This document shows, one piece after another, positions 37,317 through 46,846 of a DNA stretch of 64,000 nt. The notes beneath the pieces were generated by a model. That model was not told the DNA's origin. It ran no database searches and saw only the letters and a list, made by a program, of their open reading frames with translations. Source of the stretch: Sphingorhabdus contaminans (GTDB taxonomy: Bacteria; Pseudomonadota; Alphaproteobacteria; Sphingomonadales; Sphingomonadaceae). Location: the NCBI RefSeq assembly GCF_007280415.1, contig NZ_VKKU01000001.1, positions 868,001 to 932,000 on the forward strand, in the 5' to 3' direction. The position numbers and the translations under genes are program-made. The stretch's first letter is position 1; the number at the start of each line of letters is the position of its first letter.

Positions 37317-39440
37317 ATGACAAGTTACGACGATTGGAAAAAGGCGGCGGATAAGGAGGTCAAGGGCAAGGACCTGACCTGGCACACGCCAGAGGGTATT
37401 GCCGTCAAACCGCTCTACACCGCCGACGATGCAGGCGATCCGGGCCTGCCCGGTTTTGCGCCCTTTACGCGTGGCGTGCGTGCATCCATGTATGCAGGAC
37501 GCCCCTGGACCATTCGCCAATATGCGGGTTTTTCGACCGCGGAGGAATCCAACGCATTTTATCGCCGTAATCTGGCCGCGGGACAAAAGGGGCTTTCGGT
37601 TGCGTTCGACCTTGCGACCCACCGTGGCTATGACAGCGACCATCCTCGCGTTGTCGGTGACGTTGGCAAGGCCGGTGTTGCGATTGACAGTGTCGAGGAT
37701 ATGAAAATCCTCTTTGACGGCATCCCGTTGGACCAGATGTCGGTCAGCATGACGATGAACGGCGCGGTTATTCCCATCCTCGCCTTCTTCATTATCGCAG
37801 GGGAAGAGCAGGGCGTTGCGCAGGCGCAGCTGGATGGAACCATACAGAATGATATTCTGAAGGAGTTCATGGTCCGGAACACATATATCTATCCGCCCGA
37901 ACCATCGATGCGGATTGTGTCCGACATTATCGCCTACACCAGCGCACATATGCCGAAGTTCAACAGCATTTCGATCTCCGGCTACCATATGCATGAAGCC
38001 GGGGCGACGGCGGTGCAGGAACTGGCCTTCACCATCGCGGACGGCAAGGAATATGTGCAGCGCGCTATGGCGAGCGGCCTTGACATTGATGCCTTTGCCG
38101 GGCGGCTGTCCTTCTTCTTCGGCATCGGCATGAACTTCTTCATGGAGGTGTCAAAACTTCGGGCAGCCCGCACGCTTTGGCACCGGGTCATGGATGGGCT
38201 GGGTGCAAAGGACGAACGTTCCAAGATGCTTCGGACCCATTGCCAGACATCCGGCGTGTCGTTGCAGGAGCAGGATCCGTATAACAATGTGATCCGTACC
38301 ACGATCGAGGCGATGGCCGCGACCCTGGGCGGTACCCAGTCGTTGCACACTAACGCGCTTGACGAGGCGATTGCATTGCCCACGGACTTTTCCGCGCGGA
38401 TTGCCCGCAACACGCAGATTGTGCTGGCGGAAGAAAGCGGAATCACGAAAGTCGTCGATCCGCTGGGTGGTTCCTATTATGTCGAGGCACTGACCGCCGA
38501 GCTGGTCGATCAAGCCTGGAAAATCATCGAGGAAGTGGACGCCTTAGGCGGCATGACCAAAGCCGTGGCATCGGGCATGCCCAAGCGCTTGATCGAGGAG
38601 GCAGCCGCAGCGCGGCAGGCGCGTGTCGATAAAGGGGAAGACGTCATTGTCGGCGTCAACAAGTATAAGCTGGCGAGTGAAGAGCAACTTGATACGCTGG
38701 AAGTGGATAATGATTTCGTGCGGCAGGGCCAGATCGCACGGCTCGCCAAGACCCGTGCTGCCCGTGATGAGGTAGCATGTCAAAATGCGTTGAAGGCCCT
38801 GACCGAAGGGGCAAAGAGCAACGGGAATCTGTTGGCACTTGCGGTGGATGCCGCCCGCGCCCGTGCAACTCTCGGTGAGATTTCCGATGCGATGGAGGCT
38901 GTGTTCGGCCGTTATGCGACGACACCGGTTCCGGTGCAGGGCATATATGGCAGCGCGCACGAGTTTGACACACGCTGGGCACAGGTTCTGGATGGCGTAA
39001 AGGCCGTTGAACGGCGTCTGGGGCGCAAACCCAAACTGCTCGTCGCCAAGATGGGGCAGGACGGTCATGACCGCGGCGCCAATGTGATCGCGTCGGCCTT
39101 TACCGATATGGGCTTTGAGGTGATCAGCGGACCGCTGTTCCAGACTCCGCAGGAAACGGTCGTTCTGGCCCTTCAGCATGATGTCGACGCCGTCGGTGCG
39201 TCCAGTCTGGCCGCCGGACACAAGACCTTGATCCCGGAACTGATTAAGGGTCTTCGAGAGGCGGGCCGCGGGGATATCAAGGTAATTGCGGGTGGTGTTA
39301 TCCCGCCACAGGATTACGACTTCCTGCGTGAGGCTGGCGTTCAGGGCATCTATGGCCCTGGCAGCAACATTGTCGAATGCGCGGTGGATGTACTGACTTT
39401 GCTGGGGCACAATATGCCGCCAATCGGTGAAGCCGCTTGA
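37317..39440 (+). CDS. Methylmalonyl-CoA mutase
   Basis: A 707-residue adenosylcobalamin enzyme converting (R)-methylmalonyl-CoA to succinyl-CoA. The large TIM-barrel catalytic part begins with the usual binding arm and contains [15 protein letters not shown] and the substrate region [13 protein letters not shown]; the C-terminal cobalamin domain carries [12 protein letters not shown], whose histidine is the lower cobalt ligand. Catalytic and B12 domains are in one chain, as in MutB/ScpA. The ATG at 37317 follows AAGGGC; a start at 37293 lies in the hairpin. B12 must be made elsewhere or taken up; no cobalamin genes are in the window. Confidence 0.96.
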   Translation: MTSYDDWKKAADKEVKGKDLTWHTPEGIAVKPLYTADDAGDPGLPGFAPFTRGVRASMYAGRPWTIRQYAGFSTAEESNAFYRRNLAAGQKGLSVAFDLATHRGYDSDHPRVVGDVGKAGVAIDSVEDMKILFDGIPLDQMSVSMTMNGAVIPILAFFIIAGEEQGVAQAQLDGTIQNDILKEFMVRNTYIYPPEPSMRIVSDIIAYTSAHMPKFNSISISGYHMHEAGATAVQELAFTIADGKEYVQRAMASGLDIDAFAGRLSFFFGIGMNFFMEVSKLRAARTLWHRVMDGLGAKDERSKMLRTHCQTSGVSLQEQDPYNNVIRTTIEAMAATLGGTQSLHTNALDEAIALPTDFSARIARNTQIVLAEESGITKVVDPLGGSYYVEALTAELVDQAWKIIEEVDALGGMTKAVASGMPKRLIEEAAAARQARVDKGEDVIVGVNKYKLASEEQLDTLEVDNDFVRQGQIARLAKTRAARDEVACQNALKALTEGAKSNGNLLALAVDAARARATLGEISDAMEAVFGRYATTPVPVQGIYGSAHEFDTRWAQVLDGVKAVERRLGRKPKLLVAKMGQDGHDRGANVIASAFTDMGFEVISGPLFQTPQETVVLALQHDVDAVGASSLAAGHKTLIPELIKGLREAGRGDIKVIAGGVIPPQDYDFLREAGVQGIYGPGSNIVECAVDVLTLLGHNMPPIGEAA

Positions 39441-39554
39441 TAATGCTTTTCTTGGCCCGGCGCGAAGAAATGGCGACAAGAGGCGTCATACCAAAACCCC
39501 TAGCGGCACATAAATGTCCGCCATCATCATGAATTTAAGAGGCAAGTAAAAGAA

Positions 39555-40562
39555 ATGACTGTCCGTACCGACTGGACCCGTGAAGAAATCGCCGCGCTGT
39601 TCGACCTGCCCTTTGACGAGCTGGTTTATCAGGCTGCGACCGTTCATCGCGCGCATCATGCCGTTGGGGAAATCCAGCTATGCACTTTGCTGAGCATTAA
39701 AACCGGCGGATGCCCCGAAGATTGTGGCTATTGCAGCCAGTCGGTGAAGGCCGACAGCGGGGTCGAGGCGACCAAGCTGATGGACGTCCAGGCCGTTTTG
39801 CAAAAGGCCGCACAAGCCGCCGATGCGGGATCGCGCCGTTTTTGCATGGGGGCCGCATGGCGAAACCCCAAAGACCGCGACATGCCCGCAATTGTCGAAA
39901 TCGTGAAGGGCGTGCGGGACATGGGCATGGAAACCTGCATGACCCTTGGCATGCTGACCCCGAAACAGGCGGAGATGCTCGCCGAGGCCGGACTCGACTA
40001 TTACAACCACAATATCGATACCTCGCCCGAGCGTTATAACGAGATCATTACGACGCGCACCATGGAAGACCGACTTGAAACGCTCGACCATGTACGCAAG
40101 GCTGGCATCAATGTGTGCAGCGGCGGCATTGTCGGGATGGGCGAAACGCGCGCCGATCGCGTCGGCTTTATCCATACCTTGGCGACATTGGAACAACATC
40201 CCGAGAGCGTTCCGGTCAATGCGCTTGTGCCCGTAAAGGGAACAGTGCTCGGCGATATGCTGGCCGACACACCATTGGCAAAGATCGACGATATTGAATT
40301 TGTCCGCACGATTGCTGTCGCACGTATCACCATGCCGATGAGCATGGTCCGACTGAGTGCAGGACGCGAAAGCATGTCGGAAGCGACGCAAGCGCTGTGC
40401 TTCATGGCGGGCGCCAATAGTATCTTTACGGGCGACAAGTTGCTGACGGCGGCCAACGCCGGAGATGACAAGGATGCCGCGATGCTCGCAAAGCTGGGGC
40501 TTGTGCCGATGGTGGCAGAAGAACCGCTGAGGGCGTGCAAGACGTTGGAGGCGGCGGAGTGA
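39555..40562 (+). CDS. bioB: Biotin synthase
   Basis: A 335-residue radical SAM enzyme that inserts sulfur into dethiobiotin. Cys53, Cys57 and Cys60 in [13 protein letters not shown] form the SAM-cluster triad, and [13 protein letters not shown] and the [10 protein letters not shown] segment with the 2Fe-2S ligand arginine are intact. It lies alone among propionyl-CoA genes, without bioA, bioD or bioF, which suggests co-expression to supply biotin for PccA. I see no TTATMTATAA-type BioR box in the 114 bases upstream. The next gene overlaps its stop by one base. Confidence 0.97.
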   Translation: MTVRTDWTREEIAALFDLPFDELVYQAATVHRAHHAVGEIQLCTLLSIKTGGCPEDCGYCSQSVKADSGVEATKLMDVQAVLQKAAQAADAGSRRFCMGAAWRNPKDRDMPAIVEIVKGVRDMGMETCMTLGMLTPKQAEMLAEAGLDYYNHNIDTSPERYNEIITTRTMEDRLETLDHVRKAGINVCSGGIVGMGETRADRVGFIHTLATLEQHPESVPVNALVPVKGTVLGDMLADTPLAKIDDIEFVRTIAVARITMPMSMVRLSAGRESMSEATQALCFMAGANSIFTGDKLLTAANAGDDKDAAMLAKLGLVPMVAEEPLRACKTLEAAE

Positions 40563-40795
40563 TGCATAGACGTACAGGGCTCTTTGTCTTTTTCTCTTTT
40601 AGTTATTGGCTAATCGCATTGCATTTATGCGGAGCGCTGAGCTTCGCTTCGATATGTCATTATCCCGATGAGCCCGGATGCCAAACGGACATGACATTGC
40701 CGATTGTGGTCATTTCGATTTTCACCATAACATACTGTTTTATAATTTTATACTTCACACGGCATATTCGCCGGATACGGAGCAAGGTGCGCTAA
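40562..40795 (+). CDS. Small two-helix membrane protein of unknown function
   Basis: A 77-residue protein starting at the ATG that overlaps the bioB stop (TGATG) and ending at a TAA that overlaps the pccA start (TAATG). Two hydrophobic segments (FVFFSFSYWLIALHLCGALS and PIVVISIFTITYCFIILYF) flank a short loop with two cysteines (SICHYPDEPGCQTD); the tail is strongly basic (RHIRRIRSKVR). I do not recognise the family. Base composition is clearly more AT-rich than its neighbours. Double overlap with bioB and pccA supports it as a translated gene. Confidence 0.7.
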   Translation: MHRRTGLFVFFSFSYWLIALHLCGALSFASICHYPDEPGCQTDMTLPIVVISIFTITYCFIILYFTRHIRRIRSKVR

Positions 40796-42817
40796 TGTTC
40801 AAAAAAATTCTCATAGCTAACCGTGGTGAAATCGCGTGCCGGGTTATAAAAAACCGCGCGCCGCATGGGCATACAGACGGTCGCGGTCTATTCGGATGCC
40901 GATGCGCGGGCACCTTTTGTGCAGATGGCGGATGAAGCGGTCCATATTGGTCCTTCACCTGCTGCCCAGTCCTATCTGATTGCCGAAAAGATCATCGAAG
41001 CGTGCAAGACCACTGGTGCGGAAGCGGTGCATCCAGGATATGGTTTTCTGTCGGAACGCACCAGCTTTGCCGAGGCATTGGAAGCAGAGGGCATCGCTTT
41101 TATCGGCCCGCCGGTTAATGCGATTGCCGCCATGGGCGACAAGATCGAATCCAAAAAGCTCGCCATGCAGGCGGGCGTCAACGTCGTACCGGGCTTTGTT
41201 GGGGAAATTGACGATACCGAACATGCGGTGCGGATCTCCGAAGAGATCGGATATCCGGTGATGATGAAGGCCTCCGCTGGCGGCGGCGGCAAGGGTATGC
41301 GGCTTGCCTATAGCGAGCAGGACGTCCGCGAAGGTTTTGAGGCGGTCAAACGCGAAGGTCTCAACAGCTTCGGCGACGACCGTGTGTTTATCGAGAAATT
41401 CATACTCAATCCCCGCCATATCGAAATCCAGATACTGGGCGATAAGCATGGCAATATTCTCTATCTGAATGAACGCGAATGCTCGATCCAGCGCCGTCAC
41501 CAGAAGGTCGTTGAAGAAGCCCCGTCGCCTTTTGTCACGCCCAAAATGCGCAAGGCCATGGGTGAACAATGCGTCGCGCTTGCACGGGCGGTCGGCTATT
41601 ATTCGGCAGGCACGGTGGAACTGATCGTGTCCGGCGCCGACCCGAGCGGCGAGAGTTTCTATTTCCTTGAAATGAACACCCGTTTGCAGGTGGAGCATCC
41701 TGTTACCGAATGCATCACAGGCATTGACCTCGTCGAACAGATGATCCGCGTCGCTTACGGCGAAAAGCTGTCCATGACGCAGGATGATATCAAGATCGAC
41801 GGTTGGGCAATTGAAAACCGTGTGTATGCAGAGGATCCCTACCGTGGGTTCCTGCCTTCGACCGGTCGTCTGACGCGCTATCAACCCCCTGTTGCTGGCT
41901 GGACGGATGATGGCGCCGAAAATGGCCGCCGCGGTGTTGGTGGTATCCGCGTTGATGACGGCGTTTATGACGGCGGTGAAGTCAGCATGTTCTATGATCC
42001 GATGATCGCGAAGCTGATAACCTGGGGTCCGAACCGCGACGTGGCTGCGGATTTGCAGATCGCTGCGCTGGATCGTTTCGAGATTGAAGGTCTGGGTCAC
42101 AATATCGACTTTGTCAGTGCGATTATGCAGCACCCGCGTTTTCGATCCGGCGAATTGACGACCGGCTTCATCGCAGAGGAATATCCGGACGGGTTTCATG
42201 GGGCAGCGGCAGACGCTGGCCTTATCAAGTCACTCGCGGCGATCGCCGGCTTTATTGCAACGGCAGAAGCCGATCGCGCACGTCAGGTCGACGGACAGCT
42301 GGGCGGCACGCTTCCGCCACCATCGCGCTGGCAGGTCAAGATCGGCGATGCGGTGCATGACATTGAAATGGACGATGGGGCTATCGTCGTCGACGGTGAA
42401 GAATTTGCCCTGTCGATGGAATATGTCCCGGGCGACCGCTTGGTGGAAGCGGAAGTCTGGGACGAGGAACTGGCGGTCAAGGTTGTGAAGACCCGGACAG
42501 GCTTTAAGCTAACGACCCGGGGTGCAAGCCATGTTGCCCGCGTCTTGCCTGGACATATCGCGCATCTTGCATCGCATATGATCGAGAAGATTCCGCCTGA
42601 TTTGTCCAAATATCTGATCTGCCCGATGCCGGGCTTGATCACCGCCGTGCATGTATCTGTCGGTGACAAGGTCGAGGCGGGACAACCGCTTGCTATTGTC
42701 GAGGCGATGAAGATGGAAAATATCCTGCGCGCGGAAAAGGCAGGCGTGGTAAAGAGCATTCACGCCAGCGCGGGTGAAAGCCTTGCCGTTGATGCGGTGA
42801 TATTGGAAATGGAGTAA
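40795..42817 (+). CDS. pccA: Propionyl-CoA carboxylase alpha subunit, frameshifted as given
   Basis: The biotin carboxylase and carrier subunit that carboxylates biotin with ATP and bicarbonate. The true start is the ATG at 40795 (MFKKILIANRGEIACRVIK), but an extra A in an A6 run (40848-40853) breaks the frame after about codon 19; the intact frame resumes and is open from 40865 to the end. Removing one A restores a 673-residue protein. The ATP-grasp site (KASAGGGGKGM), EMNTRLQVEHPVTE and the biotin lysine motif EAMKMENIL are all present. The break may be a sequencing error, a real mutation or a slippage site. An internal start at 40865 would lose the first strand of the enzyme and is unlikely to work. 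Confidence 0.9.
40848..40853 (+). other. pccA: Homopolymer A6 frameshift site in pccA
   Basis: Six A bases follow GTTAT. With five, the reading continues as ATA AAA ACC GCG CGC CGC ATG, encoding IKTARRM, exactly as expected for the family; with six, the frame passes into unrelated codons. A second longer run, A7 at 40801-40807, lies just after the start codon and is in frame. Confidence 0.9.
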
Positions 42818-42823
42818 CTCAAC

Positions 42824-43228
42824 ATGACGCTGCCCGTAACCGCCTTTGTCGCCGCCATTTGCGCGATCATGTTGCTGATCACCGCGATTGATACGGTCCG
42901 GCACCGGATGCGGGCGAAAGTTGCCTTTGGCGACAATGCGGATCAGGGTATTATCAGCGCAAGCCGGAGTCATGGTAATCTTGCCGAGCACGCCCCAATC
43001 GTCATCCTGTTACTGGCCTTCCTCGAAATGAGCCGCGCCAACCATATGGGCTTGATGGCGATCGGCGCACTGTTCTTGGCCGGACGCATCTCGCATATCA
43101 TTGGGCTATATGCGAAGGTGGAGCCTGGAAAACCGCCTTTGCCCCGCAGCATCGGCGTCATCCTGACGTGGCTGACACTTGCAATCTTGAGTGGCTGGAC
43201 AATCGGCCTGTTGGCGGTCAGCAACTAA
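42824..43228 (+). CDS. MAPEG-family membrane protein (third copy)
   Basis: A 134-residue inner-membrane protein with four hydrophobic segments and the classical bacterial MAPEG stretch SRSHGNLAEHAPIVILLLAF, in which Asn, Glu and Pro are conserved. It is of a different subtype from the tandem pair at 13531-14411. GGAG lies upstream, six bases after pccA, so it closes the propionyl-CoA run. No role in that pathway is known to me. It ends 10 bases from the convergent cyclase gene. Confidence 0.87.
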   Translation: MTLPVTAFVAAICAIMLLITAIDTVRHRMRAKVAFGDNADQGIISASRSHGNLAEHAPIVILLLAFLEMSRANHMGLMAIGALFLAGRISHIIGLYAKVEPGKPPLPRSIGVILTWLTLAILSGWTIGLLAVSN

Positions 43229-43238
43229 GGCCTGACCC

Positions 43239-44012
43239 TCAAACTTCATCCAATATGGCAACGGCGCGTATCCAGCCTGCACTCGCACGTTCGATCTTTA
43301 CCGGAAAGCAGCTCAGCGTCCAGCCAAAGGCGGGCAAGGATTCCAGATTGGTCAGCTTTTCGATCTGGTAATAGGGCGTAATCCGTCCGGCTTTATGTCC
43401 TTCCCAAATGATATCCGGATCACGCGTTTCGGCCCACCGGCGTGCGGTATGGCTGAACGGCGCATCCCAGCTCCATGCGTCGGTACCTACGACCTGAACG
43501 CCATGTTGTGTAAGATACAGGGTCGCTTCGGCCCCCATGCCACATCCCTGATCGGTGAAATTTTCCGTGCCGTACACTGCGCCCGATTGTACAAGCACTA
43601 TATCATTGGCCTGCAACGTGTAGCCGATGCGTTCCAGTTCATCTTCTACCTCCTGCGCGGTCACGACATGCCCTGCGGGCAGATGCGAGAAATCAAGTTT
43701 TACCCCGGGCCGGAAAAACAACTCTAGCGGAGCTTCGTCTATCGATGGGGCAGGGGTTGCGCCGCTATCGGTCGTGGAATGAAAGTGCCAGGGCGCATCC
43801 ATATGCGTCCCGTTATGCGTACTCAGGGTCAGGTTTTCGACTGCCCATCCTTCGCCGTCGGGTAAATCCTCTTTTTTCAGCCCGGGAAAGAACATCGCGA
43901 TCTGTTCCCATGTCGTGTCATGTGTCATGTAGGTAATCTGCGGACGCATGACGGGCGGGTCGGACACGACATCATTGGTAATCGGTATAGACAGGTCGAT
44001 AAAGCGGGACAT
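43239..44012 (-). CDS. Cyclase-family (kynurenine formamidase-like) metallohydrolase
   Basis: A 257-residue member of the cyclase/KynB family, metal-dependent hydrolases of amide or ester bonds. The metal motif HxGTHxDxPxH is present as HNGTHMDAPWH (His66, His70, Asp72, His76). The substrate is unknown; kynurenine formamidase is one known activity in the family, but no kynurenine genes are near. The ATG at 44012 follows GGAGA; the frame extends upstream into the divergent transporter without similarity. It shares a 110-base gap with that transporter, suggesting a shared substrate. Confidence 0.88.
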   Translation of the reverse strand: MSRFIDLSIPITNDVVSDPPVMRPQITYMTHDTTWEQIAMFFPGLKKEDLPDGEGWAVENLTLSTHNGTHMDAPWHFHSTTDSGATPAPSIDEAPLELFFRPGVKLDFSHLPAGHVVTAQEVEDELERIGYTLQANDIVLVQSGAVYGTENFTDQGCGMGAEATLYLTQHGVQVVGTDAWSWDAPFSHTARRWAETRDPDIIWEGHKAGRITPYYQIEKLTNLESLPAFGWTLSCFPVKIERASAGWIRAVAILDEV

Positions 44013-44122
44013 GCGGATCTCCTCTGCCCGAAAGCTTAGGGCCGTTGTGGATAAACGCAATAAGCCGCTTGAACCGCGCATGGTTCGCGATAAGACAGGA
44101 CCAAGAGCTAGAGGGGAAAAAC

Positions 44123-45709
44123 ATGGCGGATGCTGCTGCAACCGAAGTCACGCTTGATCCGAAACGGGATCGGCTCGTTATTACCGCATCATCTTTGGGC
44201 ACCGTGTTCGAATGGTATGACTTTTTTGTCTACGGTATCTTGGCGGCCCTGATCGGAAAACTGTTCTTTCCAGCGGACAACCCTACCGCAGCCACCTTGG
44301 CATCGCTGGCTATATTCGGGGCCGGTTTCGGCGTCCGTCCCTTCGGTGCCATTCTCTTCGGTTATTTCGGTGACAAGATCGGCCGCAAATATACGTTCCT
44401 CGTCACCATCACCTTGATGGGTCTTGCAACGGCCGCAATCGGCATTTTGCCGACATTCGAAACCGCCGGCCTATGGGCCGCTGGAATGTTGCTGATACTT
44501 CGTTGTTTGCAGGGTCTGGCATTGGGCGGTGAATATGGCGGCGCGGCAATCTATGTCGCGGAGCATGCCCCAGACGGAAAACGCGGCCAATATACCAGCT
44601 GGATCCAGGCTTCGGTTGCGGGCGGCTTTCTGCTCGCCGTCATTGTCGTTTTGGCAACGCGTCAGTCAATGAGCCCGGAGGCTTTTGATGCATGGGGCTG
44701 GCGGGTGCCGTTTCTGACCTCAATCCTGCTTCTGGCCATTTCACTCTACATGCGGCTCAAATTAGCCGAGAGTCCTGTTTTCAAGGCGATGAAAGAGGCG
44801 GGCACAACATCCAAAAACCCCTTCGTCGACAGCTTCAAATATCCCGGAAATGTGAAACGGATTTTCGTGGCGATGTTCGGCGTGGCGGCAGGCCTGACGG
44901 TAATCTACTACACATCGCAATTTGGCACGCTGTATTTTTTGACGGGCACGGCGCGTGTTCCCGAAACAGATGCGCTACTCTACATGGCCGTTGGCGCGGC
45001 ATTGGCAGCCCCTACCTATGTGGCGTGCGGATGGTTGTCCGACAAATGGGGGCGCAAGCGCCTGTTGCTGCTGGGCTATGCTCTCGCGATCGTCGGCGTT
45101 TTTCCCATTTTCTGGATGATGGCCGATGCCGCCAATCCAGCGCTGGAGCGGGCAACCAAGAGCAACCCTGTTACACTCTCGCTACCCGAATGCGATTTCA
45201 ACGCGCTCAACAGGGTACATGAAAGCGAATGCGCAAAGGCTCTCAACTTCCTGACCAAACGCGGAATTGCGTATAGCAAGGTCGAGGGCGACACTGTTGC
45301 CCTGAAGGTGGGATCGACGGAGCTGAAGGGCTTTGATGAGAAAGCCTATGTGGCAACGTTAGAAAAGGCGGGCTATCCTGACAAATCGGACCCGGCGGAA
45401 CGGCAACCGTGGAAGATAATCTTGTCGGTGTTCCTGATGGTCGCCCTGTCCGGCATGACCTATGGGCAAGTCGCCGCGATCATGGTCGAGATGTTTCCGG
45501 CAAAGATACGTTACACATCCATGTCGATACCCTATCATATCGGCACCGGCTATTTTGGCGGTTTTCTGCCCTATATTTCGCAATATATTGTCGCGCAGAC
45601 AGGCCAGCCTTTCTCAGGTCTCTGGTACACCGTGGGCGTGACGGCGATGGCGTTCATCGTGGCGCTTATCTGGTTGCCGGAAACATCGGGCAAGACCGAG
45701 CTGGATTGA
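44123..45709 (+). CDS. MHS-type MFS transporter with a long periplasmic insertion
   Basis: A 528-residue major facilitator of the metabolite:proton symporter type. Twelve helices are predicted, with the MFS signature GYFGDKIGRKYTF after helix 2 and LSDKWGRKR after helix 8; FEWYDFFVYG in helix 1 is typical of MHS carriers for organic acids and osmolytes. A hydrophilic stretch of about 90 residues (338-430), with Cys357 and Cys370, lies between predicted helices 9 and 10, probably in the periplasm. The ATG at 44123 follows GAGGGG. It diverges from the cyclase-family gene and precedes alr. Substrate unknown. Confidence 0.9.
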   Translation: MADAAATEVTLDPKRDRLVITASSLGTVFEWYDFFVYGILAALIGKLFFPADNPTAATLASLAIFGAGFGVRPFGAILFGYFGDKIGRKYTFLVTITLMGLATAAIGILPTFETAGLWAAGMLLILRCLQGLALGGEYGGAAIYVAEHAPDGKRGQYTSWIQASVAGGFLLAVIVVLATRQSMSPEAFDAWGWRVPFLTSILLLAISLYMRLKLAESPVFKAMKEAGTTSKNPFVDSFKYPGNVKRIFVAMFGVAAGLTVIYYTSQFGTLYFLTGTARVPETDALLYMAVGAALAAPTYVACGWLSDKWGRKRLLLLGYALAIVGVFPIFWMMADAANPALERATKSNPVTLSLPECDFNALNRVHESECAKALNFLTKRGIAYSKVEGDTVALKVGSTELKGFDEKAYVATLEKAGYPDKSDPAERQPWKIILSVFLMVALSGMTYGQVAAIMVEMFPAKIRYTSMSIPYHIGTGYFGGFLPYISQYIVAQTGQPFSGLWYTVGVTAMAFIVALIWLPETSGKTELD

Positions 45710-45739
45710 CAGGACAGTCCGTGCGCGCAATGGGCGGCT

Positions 45740-46780
45740 ATGACCGATTTTGAGCCCCCGTTGCGCCTAACTCTCGATGGTGAAGCGCTGGTATCCAACT
45801 GGCGTTATCTCAAAGGGCAGGGGCAAGCGGGTTGCGGAGCCGCAGTTAAGGCAAATGGATATGGCCTGGGCGCGGTGGATGTGGTCCGGCGCTTACGCGA
45901 TGCAGGGTGCCGCGACTTTTTCGTCGCACATTGGGGAGAGGCGGCGGCCATTTCGCATCTGGTCGCGCCGGATTGTATTTCGGTTCTGAATGGAATCACG
46001 GCAGCCGATATTCCCCATATCCGGCAGATCGGGGCAATTCCGGTCCTGAATACGCCTCAGCAGATTGCCTTGTGGCGCGCGGCTGGCGGCGGGCGGTGTC
46101 ATGTCATGCTGGACAGCGGGATCAACCGTCTGGGTATAGGAAACGAGCAATTTGCCGCGCCTTTGTTTGAGGGGCTGGATATCGATATCCTCCTGTCCCA
46201 TCTGGCCTCCGCAGATGAAGACAGCGCGCAGAATAGCGCGCAGCTGCATCTTTTTCGCCAACAGACCAAGCTTGTCAAAGCCAAGCGGTTCAGCCTGGCA
46301 AACAGCGCAGGAATCATGCTGGGACGCGATTTCCATTTCGATCTCACTCGCCCCGGGCTTGCGCTCTACGGCGGCGTACCGCGAACTGAAATGGCCCCGC
46401 AAATTAAACCGGTAGTATCGCTGTCCTCGCGAATATTGCAGGTGCGGACTATAGCGGCCGGAGAAAGCGTGGGTTATAACGCCACCTATACATGCACGGC
46501 CCCGACCAAGGTTGCCACCATTTCACTCGGCTATGCGGACGGCTATCTTCGCAGCTTTGCCGGAAAAGGAAGTTTGAGTGCCCATGGCGTGCCTGTTCCC
46601 ATCATCGGACGGGTGTCGATGGATTTGGTAACCGCAGATGTCACGGCATTGGTCGACCTAAAGGAAGGCGACTGGATTGATGTCGCCTATGATCTGCCCC
46701 ACATGTCCGGATTGACCGGGCTTTCCCAATATGAGTTGCTGACCAACCTTGGTCACAGATTTGGCCGGATCTGGAAATAA
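45740..46780 (+). CDS. alr: Alanine racemase
   Basis: A 346-residue PLP enzyme supplying D-alanine for peptidoglycan or catabolizing it. Lys37 in AAVKANGYGLG binds PLP and the second catalytic base, a tyrosine, lies in SVGYNATYTC; IGRVSMDLVTADVT completes the signature. The protein is slightly shorter than the 355-370 residues usual for Alr. It lies 30 bases after the transporter and is followed by a bidirectional hairpin terminator facing a TonB receptor gene. Confidence 0.95.
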   Translation: MTDFEPPLRLTLDGEALVSNWRYLKGQGQAGCGAAVKANGYGLGAVDVVRRLRDAGCRDFFVAHWGEAAAISHLVAPDCISVLNGITAADIPHIRQIGAIPVLNTPQQIALWRAAGGGRCHVMLDSGINRLGIGNEQFAAPLFEGLDIDILLSHLASADEDSAQNSAQLHLFRQQTKLVKAKRFSLANSAGIMLGRDFHFDLTRPGLALYGGVPRTEMAPQIKPVVSLSSRILQVRTIAAGESVGYNATYTCTAPTKVATISLGYADGYLRSFAGKGSLSAHGVPVPIIGRVSMDLVTADVTALVDLKEGDWIDVAYDLPHMSGLTGLSQYELLTNLGHRFGRIWK

Positions 46781-46795
46781 ATTACCGAACATAAA

Positions 46796-46830
46796 ACAAA
46801 AAGGGCGCCCCGAGAGGCGCCATTTCTGTT
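46796..46830. terminator. Bidirectional terminator between alr and a TonB receptor
   Basis: GGCGCC at 46804-46809 and again at 46816-46821 form a GC-rich stem around CCGAGA. Read on the minus strand the stem is followed by CTTTTTGTTTT, a good intrinsic terminator for the receptor gene; read on the plus strand it is followed by ATTTCTGTTT. A near-copy ends the second receptor gene. Confidence 0.8.
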
Positions 46831-46846
46831 TGCAGTTTAGCTTCGT

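Noticed and set aside
39441-39554. BioR or BirA operator upstream of bioB
   Set aside because: No TTATMTATAA-like palindrome is present in the gap.
40955-42199. Long open frame antisense to pccA
   Set aside because: Composition-driven shadow of a conserved gene with no ribosome site or recognisable domain.
40865-42817. Internal ATG as the real start of pccA
   Set aside because: It would drop the conserved first strand (ILIANRGEIA), which is plainly encoded just upstream with a ribosome site and a TAATG overlap.
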